This document shows, piece after piece, positions 60,649-64,000 of a stretch of DNA of 64,000 bases (position 1 is the stretch's first letter; each line of letters begins with the position of its first letter). The stretch is from Microbulbifer sp. TB1203 (GTDB lineage Bacteria > Pseudomonadota > Gammaproteobacteria > Pseudomonadales > Cellvibrionaceae). The notes under the pieces are model-generated. The model was not told the DNA's origin and made no database searches. It saw only the letters and a list, made by a program, of their open reading frames with translations. A program made the translations under genes and the position numbers. The stretch spans positions 2,677,501-2,741,500 of the forward strand of contig NZ_CP116899.1 of NCBI RefSeq assembly GCF_030997045.1, written 5' to 3'.

Positions 60649-63600
60649 ATGATCCCAGCACTGCGCGAAGTCGACGAAGTACAGGCGCTCTACCTGCAGT
60701 TTTTGCAGGCGCTGGGGGAAGCCGGATTCCGCGGCGACCTCAGCCCCTGCTACGCCAGCCGCACGGTACTGGCCACCGACAACTCCATCTACCAGGTGCT
60801 GCCCCAGGCGGTGGTCTACCCGCGGGACACCCGCGACCTGCAGTTGATCATGGAACTGGCCGAGCGCGAGGAATTCCACCAGGTGGTGCTCTCCCCCCGC
60901 GGCGGCGGCACCGGCACCAACGGTCAGTCGCTCACCGACGGCCTGGTGGTGGACGTCTCCCGGCATATGAACCGAATCCTCGAGATCAATCCCGGGGAGC
61001 GCTGGGTGCGGGTGCAGGCGGGGGTGGTCAAGGACCAGCTGAACGCGGCGCTGGCGCCCCACGGCCTCTTCTTCGCCCCGGAGCTTTCCACCAGCAACCG
61101 CGCCACCATCGGCGGCATGATCAATACCGACGCCTCCGGCCAGGGCTCCTGCGTCTACGGCAAGACCCGCGACCACGTACTGGAACTGTCCACCGTGCTG
61201 ATGGGCGGCGGACTCTGGCAATCGTCGCCGCTCGGCGACGAGCAGTTGCGGGAAACCTGCGCGCGGGAGGACCGCGTCGGCAGGGTGCACCGGGTATGCG
61301 ACCAGATCGCCTGGGACAAAGCTGAGTTGATCGAACGGAAGTTTCCCAAACTCAACCGCTGCCTCACCGGCTACGATCTGGCTCACATCCGGAAAAACGA
61401 CACTTTCGACCTGAACAGCGTACTCTGCGGCTCCGAGGGCACCCTGGGCTTTATCACCGAGGCAAAACTCAATGTGCTGCCGATTCCCAAATGCGCGGCA
61501 CTGGTCAACCTGAAATACGACCACTTCCAGGACGCCCTGCGCGATGCCACCGAACTGATGCGCGCCGGCCCCACTTCCATCGAAACGGTGGACAGCAAGG
61601 TGTTGCAGCTGGCGATGGAGGATATCGTCTGGCACAGCGTCAGCGAGTTTTTCCCACCCCCCTCGAACGGAGAAGAGCATCGGCCGGTCAGGGGCATCAA
61701 CCTGGTGGAGTACACCGCGGATTCCGAGGAGGAACTGGACAGCGCCCTGGAAAGATTCACCGCGCAGATCGACGCTCTTATCGGCCAGCCGGGCAAGAGC
61801 TTCGGCTACTCCATCGCCCGCGGCCACGCCGAGGTCAGCCGAATCTGGGGCATGCGCAAACGCGCGGTGGGCTTGTTGGGCAATGTGCAGGGAGAGAAAA
61901 GGCCGATCCCCTTCGTGGAGGACACCGCGGTGCCGCCGGAGCACCTGGCCGACTTTATCGCCGAATTCCGCACAGTCCTCGATGACGCCGGACTCAGCTA
62001 CGGCATGTTCGGCCACGTGGATGCCGGCGTGTTGCACGTGCGCCCGGCCATCGACATGAAGGACCCGGAACAGGCGGCACTGGTGCGCCCGATCACCGAC
62101 AAGGTGGCCGCGCTCACGCAGAAGTATCACGGCCTGCTGTGGGGCGAGCACGGCAAAGGGGTCCGTTCGGAATACGCGCCGGCGTTCTTTGGCGAACTCT
62201 ACCCGGAGCTGCAGAAGATCAAGGCCGCCTTCGACCCGCGCAACCAGTTGAATCCGGGCAAGATCGCCACCCCCAGCCGCGTCTCCGCCCTGCTGAAAAT
62301 CGACGAAGTCGTCACCCGCGGCGAACTGGACCGCGCCATCCCCGTCCAGGTGTGGGACGGCTACAGCGAGGGGGTCCACTGCAACGGCAACGGGGCCTGT
62401 TTCAATTGGAATCCCGACGACCCCATGTGCCCTTCCTACAAGGCCACCCGCGAGCGCATCCACTCCCCCAAGGGCCGCGCGATGCTGATGAAAGAGTGGC
62501 TGCGCCAGTTGAGTGCGAAGGGAGTGGACCCGGTTGAAGCAGCCCGCCGGTTCCGCGAGCAGTCCTTCTTTGTCGGCCTGCCGGGGCGCATCAAAAACAC
62601 CCTGGCCAGAGCCCGCGGCGAGTACGACTTCAACCACGAGGTAAACGAGGCCATGCAGGGCTGCCTGGCCTGCAAATCCTGTGCCGGCCAGTGCCCGGTG
62701 AAAGTGGACGTGCCGGAGTTCCGCAGCAAATTCCTCGAACTCTACTACAGCCGTTACCTGCGCCCGCTGAAAGACTACTTCGTCGGCAGCCTGGAATTCG
62801 TGATGCCGCAACTGGCGCGGGTGCCACAGCTTTACAACTGGCCGCTCAAACTGAAACCGGTGCGCTGGCTGCTGGAGCGCGGCCTGGGCCTGGTGGACAG
62901 CCCGCTGCTGGCGCGCAAGAGCCTGCACAAGGCCATGAATGAACTGGGCGTGCCCTACGCCGCCCCCGACTGCCTGGCGGCCATGGGCCCCGCACAACGG
63001 GAACGCGCGGTGATCGTTGTGCAGGACGCCTTCACCAGCTACTTCGACGCCGAGGTGGTCGCGGACACATTGCGCCTGCTCAAGCAGCTGGATTTCTTCC
63101 CCCTGGTGGCCCCCTTCCGCGCCAACGGCAAGCCGCTGCACGTGCACGGTTTCCTGCGCCAGTTCCAGAGAGTAGCCCTGGCCAACAGCGAGATGCTCGC
63201 GGAACTGGCCACCAGCGGCGTACCGCTGGTGGGTGTGGACCCGTCCATGACCCTCACCTACCGCGGGGAATACGGCAAACTGCTGGGGGAGCGCGCGCCG
63301 AAAGTGCAGTTGCTGCAGGAATGGCTGGCGAGCCAGCGCGAGCACCTGGAGCGGCAGCGGCACCGCCTGCGCCCCGCCAGCTTCCACCTGCTGCCCCACT
63401 GCACCGAACAGACCATCGCCACCGCCTCCCTGCGCGACTGGCAAAGCGTCTTCACCGCCCTGGGGCTGGAACTGCACACCGAGAACCTGGGCTGTTGCGG
63501 CATGGCCGGCACCTACGGCCACGAGACCGGGCACAAAGAGACCTCGCAAGTCATCTTCCAGCAGTCCTGGGCCCCTCGGCTCTCCGGCGACACCGGCCCC

Positions 63601-63702
63601 CTGCTGGCCAGCGGCTACTCCTGCCGCTGCCAGGCCAAGCGCTTCGCAGGTGTGACCCTGCGCCATCCTTTGCAGGGAGTGCTGGCGCAGTTGCAGGGTT
63701 AG
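60649..63702 (+). CDS. ydiJ: D-2-hydroxyglutarate dehydrogenase, YdiJ type (FAD plus Fe-S)
   Basis: 1017 residues, the E. coli YdiJ length (1018). An N-terminal FAD_binding_4 domain (SPRGGGTGTNGQSLTDGLVVD) is followed by FAD-oxidase C-terminal and [4Fe-4S] regions (CNGNGACFNW...DDPMCPSYK; CLACKSCAGQCPVKVDVPEF), then a CCG-type cysteine-rich domain with NLGCCGMAGTYGHE. Known YdiJ oxidises D-2-hydroxyglutarate to 2-oxoglutarate and feeds respiration. This complements the L-specific LhgO at 11188-12411. D-lactate-type substrates are the main alternative. Confidence 0.93.
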   Translation: MIPALREVDEVQALYLQFLQALGEAGFRGDLSPCYASRTVLATDNSIYQVLPQAVVYPRDTRDLQLIMELAEREEFHQVVLSPRGGGTGTNGQSLTDGLVVDVSRHMNRILEINPGERWVRVQAGVVKDQLNAALAPHGLFFAPELSTSNRATIGGMINTDASGQGSCVYGKTRDHVLELSTVLMGGGLWQSSPLGDEQLRETCAREDRVGRVHRVCDQIAWDKAELIERKFPKLNRCLTGYDLAHIRKNDTFDLNSVLCGSEGTLGFITEAKLNVLPIPKCAALVNLKYDHFQDALRDATELMRAGPTSIETVDSKVLQLAMEDIVWHSVSEFFPPPSNGEEHRPVRGINLVEYTADSEEELDSALERFTAQIDALIGQPGKSFGYSIARGHAEVSRIWGMRKRAVGLLGNVQGEKRPIPFVEDTAVPPEHLADFIAEFRTVLDDAGLSYGMFGHVDAGVLHVRPAIDMKDPEQAALVRPITDKVAALTQKYHGLLWGEHGKGVRSEYAPAFFGELYPELQKIKAAFDPRNQLNPGKIATPSRVSALLKIDEVVTRGELDRAIPVQVWDGYSEGVHCNGNGACFNWNPDDPMCPSYKATRERIHSPKGRAMLMKEWLRQLSAKGVDPVEAARRFREQSFFVGLPGRIKNTLARARGEYDFNHEVNEAMQGCLACKSCAGQCPVKVDVPEFRSKFLELYYSRYLRPLKDYFVGSLEFVMPQLARVPQLYNWPLKLKPVRWLLERGLGLVDSPLLARKSLHKAMNELGVPYAAPDCLAAMGPAQRERAVIVVQDAFTSYFDAEVVADTLRLLKQLDFFPLVAPFRANGKPLHVHGFLRQFQRVALANSEMLAELATSGVPLVGVDPSMTLTYRGEYGKLLGERAPKVQLLQEWLASQREHLERQRHRLRPASFHLLPHCTEQTIATASLRDWQSVFTALGLELHTENLGCCGMAGTYGHETGHKETSQVIFQQSWAPRLSGDTGPLLASGYSCRCQAKRFAGVTLRHPLQGVLAQLQG

Positions 63703-63807
63703 GCCTGATACTGGAAATAGCTGCCGATCGCGGCCGTGGGCCGCTCTACAGGGGAGGGAGACCCCGCGAAACATGATGTTCCGGCGCCGGAACGACGAAA
63801 AAGACAT

Positions 63808-63882
63808 TGTAGGAGCGGGCCATGCCCGCGATCGGACGGCGTTAAGAAGCACTGCCGATCGCGGGCATGGCCCGCTCCTACA
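63808..63882. repeat. Perfect 28-bp inverted pair, TGTAGGAGCGGGCCATGCCC family
   Basis: Arms 63808-63835 and 63855-63882 are exact complements with a 19-bp loop. Same family as 5219-5288. A related GATCGCGGCCGTGGGCCGCT unit lies just upstream at 63727. Confidence 0.85.
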
Positions 63883-63903
63883 GAGCAGAGAATTTGCGCC
63901 CTT

Positions 63904-64000
63904 ATGTACAGAACCTCACTCAAACTGCTGCTCTGCGCCGCGCTGCTGGGGCCCTGTGTCACTCTCGCAGCGCCCGCGGCGGAAAGAGAGTCCGCGCCTG
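63904..64000 (+). CDS. Exported protein, N-terminus only (cut by window edge)
   Basis: The frame from the ATG at 63904 reads MYRTSLKLLLCAALLGPCVT and LAAPAAERESAP, a typical signal peptide with cleavage after about residue 23. No ribosome site is clear. Nothing downstream is visible, so function cannot be assigned. Confidence 0.55.
   Translation, partial: MYRTSLKLLLCAALLGPCVTLAAPAAERESAP

Noticed and set aside
60598..63852. A 1084-codon open frame on the minus strand opposite ydiJ
   Set aside because: It is the antisense shadow of a high-GC gene; its translation is low-complexity His/Gln/Gly-rich and matches no family, while the plus strand has clear FAD and Fe-S motifs.

Overview
The window looks like the chromosome of a marine, polysaccharide-degrading gammaproteobacterium of the Cellvibrionales type (Microbulbifer/Saccharophagus/Cellvibrio relatives). 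Three things point there: high GC, secreted enzymes whose domains are joined by long polyserine linkers and carry cellulose/xylan-binding modules, and a housekeeping gene order like that of Pseudomonas and its relatives (purC-perM-tusA/bepA-nadA; tRNA-Lys-queC-queE-cpoB-pal-tolBARQ-ybgC-ruvBAC-yebC-aspS). The genus is inferred; no marker gene fixes it.

Layout. 1-5.1 kb: a MalT-type regulator cut by the window edge, then a Gram-negative sortase with its dedicated VIT/VWA substrate. 5.4-11.1 kb: core genes purC, perM, tusA, bepA, nadA. 11.2-14.5 kb: a glutarate module in which glaH and lhgO convert glutarate to L-2-hydroxyglutarate and then 2-oxoglutarate, under a divergent GntR/FCD regulator (glaR) whose repeated operator sits on the glaH promoter. 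14.6-21.6 kb: a secretion and redox cassette with two DUF1566 proteins, a Tat-exported DUF1552 protein and a 1306-residue CBM2 / PQQ-type sugar dehydrogenase / CBM2 / cytochrome c / DUF1587-1592-1588-1585 fusion. 22.1-32.5 kb: an amine/amino-acid catabolic cluster (PLP decarboxylase, AmaB-like aldehyde dehydrogenase, AmaA-like FAD oxidase, NSS transporter, TonB-dependent receptor, LysR regulator), which includes visibly AT-richer stretches. 32.8-46.4 kb: conserved core (HPF-like protein, tRNA-Lys, queC/queE, the complete tol-pal operon, ruvABC, yebC, aspS, fmdB-like, an HU protein with a histone-H1-like tail). 46.6-50.2 kb: proS, a lytic transglycosylase, a membrane AraC regulator. 50.3-57.5 kb: accessory genes, namely a sterol-desaturase relic, a second PLP decarboxylase, an Lrp relic, a CBM3/Cip1-like/CBM60-like/SMP-30 lactonase fusion, an intact Lrp and an aminotransferase. 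57.8-63.7 kb: a GDSL-type autotransporter lacking its catalytic Ser and His, a DUF523 protein, and a YdiJ-type D-2-hydroxyglutarate dehydrogenase. A truncated exported protein begins at the right edge.

How it may work together. The best candidate for an under-described system is the pair of polyserine fusions at 17.65-21.57 kb and 52.3-55.1 kb. The first would oxidise a sugar at the cellulose surface and pass electrons to built-in c-type hemes. The second carries a lactonase fold that could open the resulting lactone, plus a Cip1/glucuronan-lyase-like fold. This coupling is inferred from domains only. Separately, GlaH, LhgO and the YdiJ homologue cover formation and removal of L-2-hydroxyglutarate and removal of D-2-hydroxyglutarate, and AmaA/AmaB place lysine/pipecolate breakdown alongside.

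The intergenic DNA is rich in repeats. There are several REP-like palindromes, a three-copy element with a constant core and changing but self-complementary arms, a composite element bounded by GCGGAATG-type repeats (two copies, one inside the ruv operon), and a 57-bp MITE-like hairpin. Repeats and relics cluster around the accessory regions. No CRISPR array, transposase, integrase or rRNA gene was seen.
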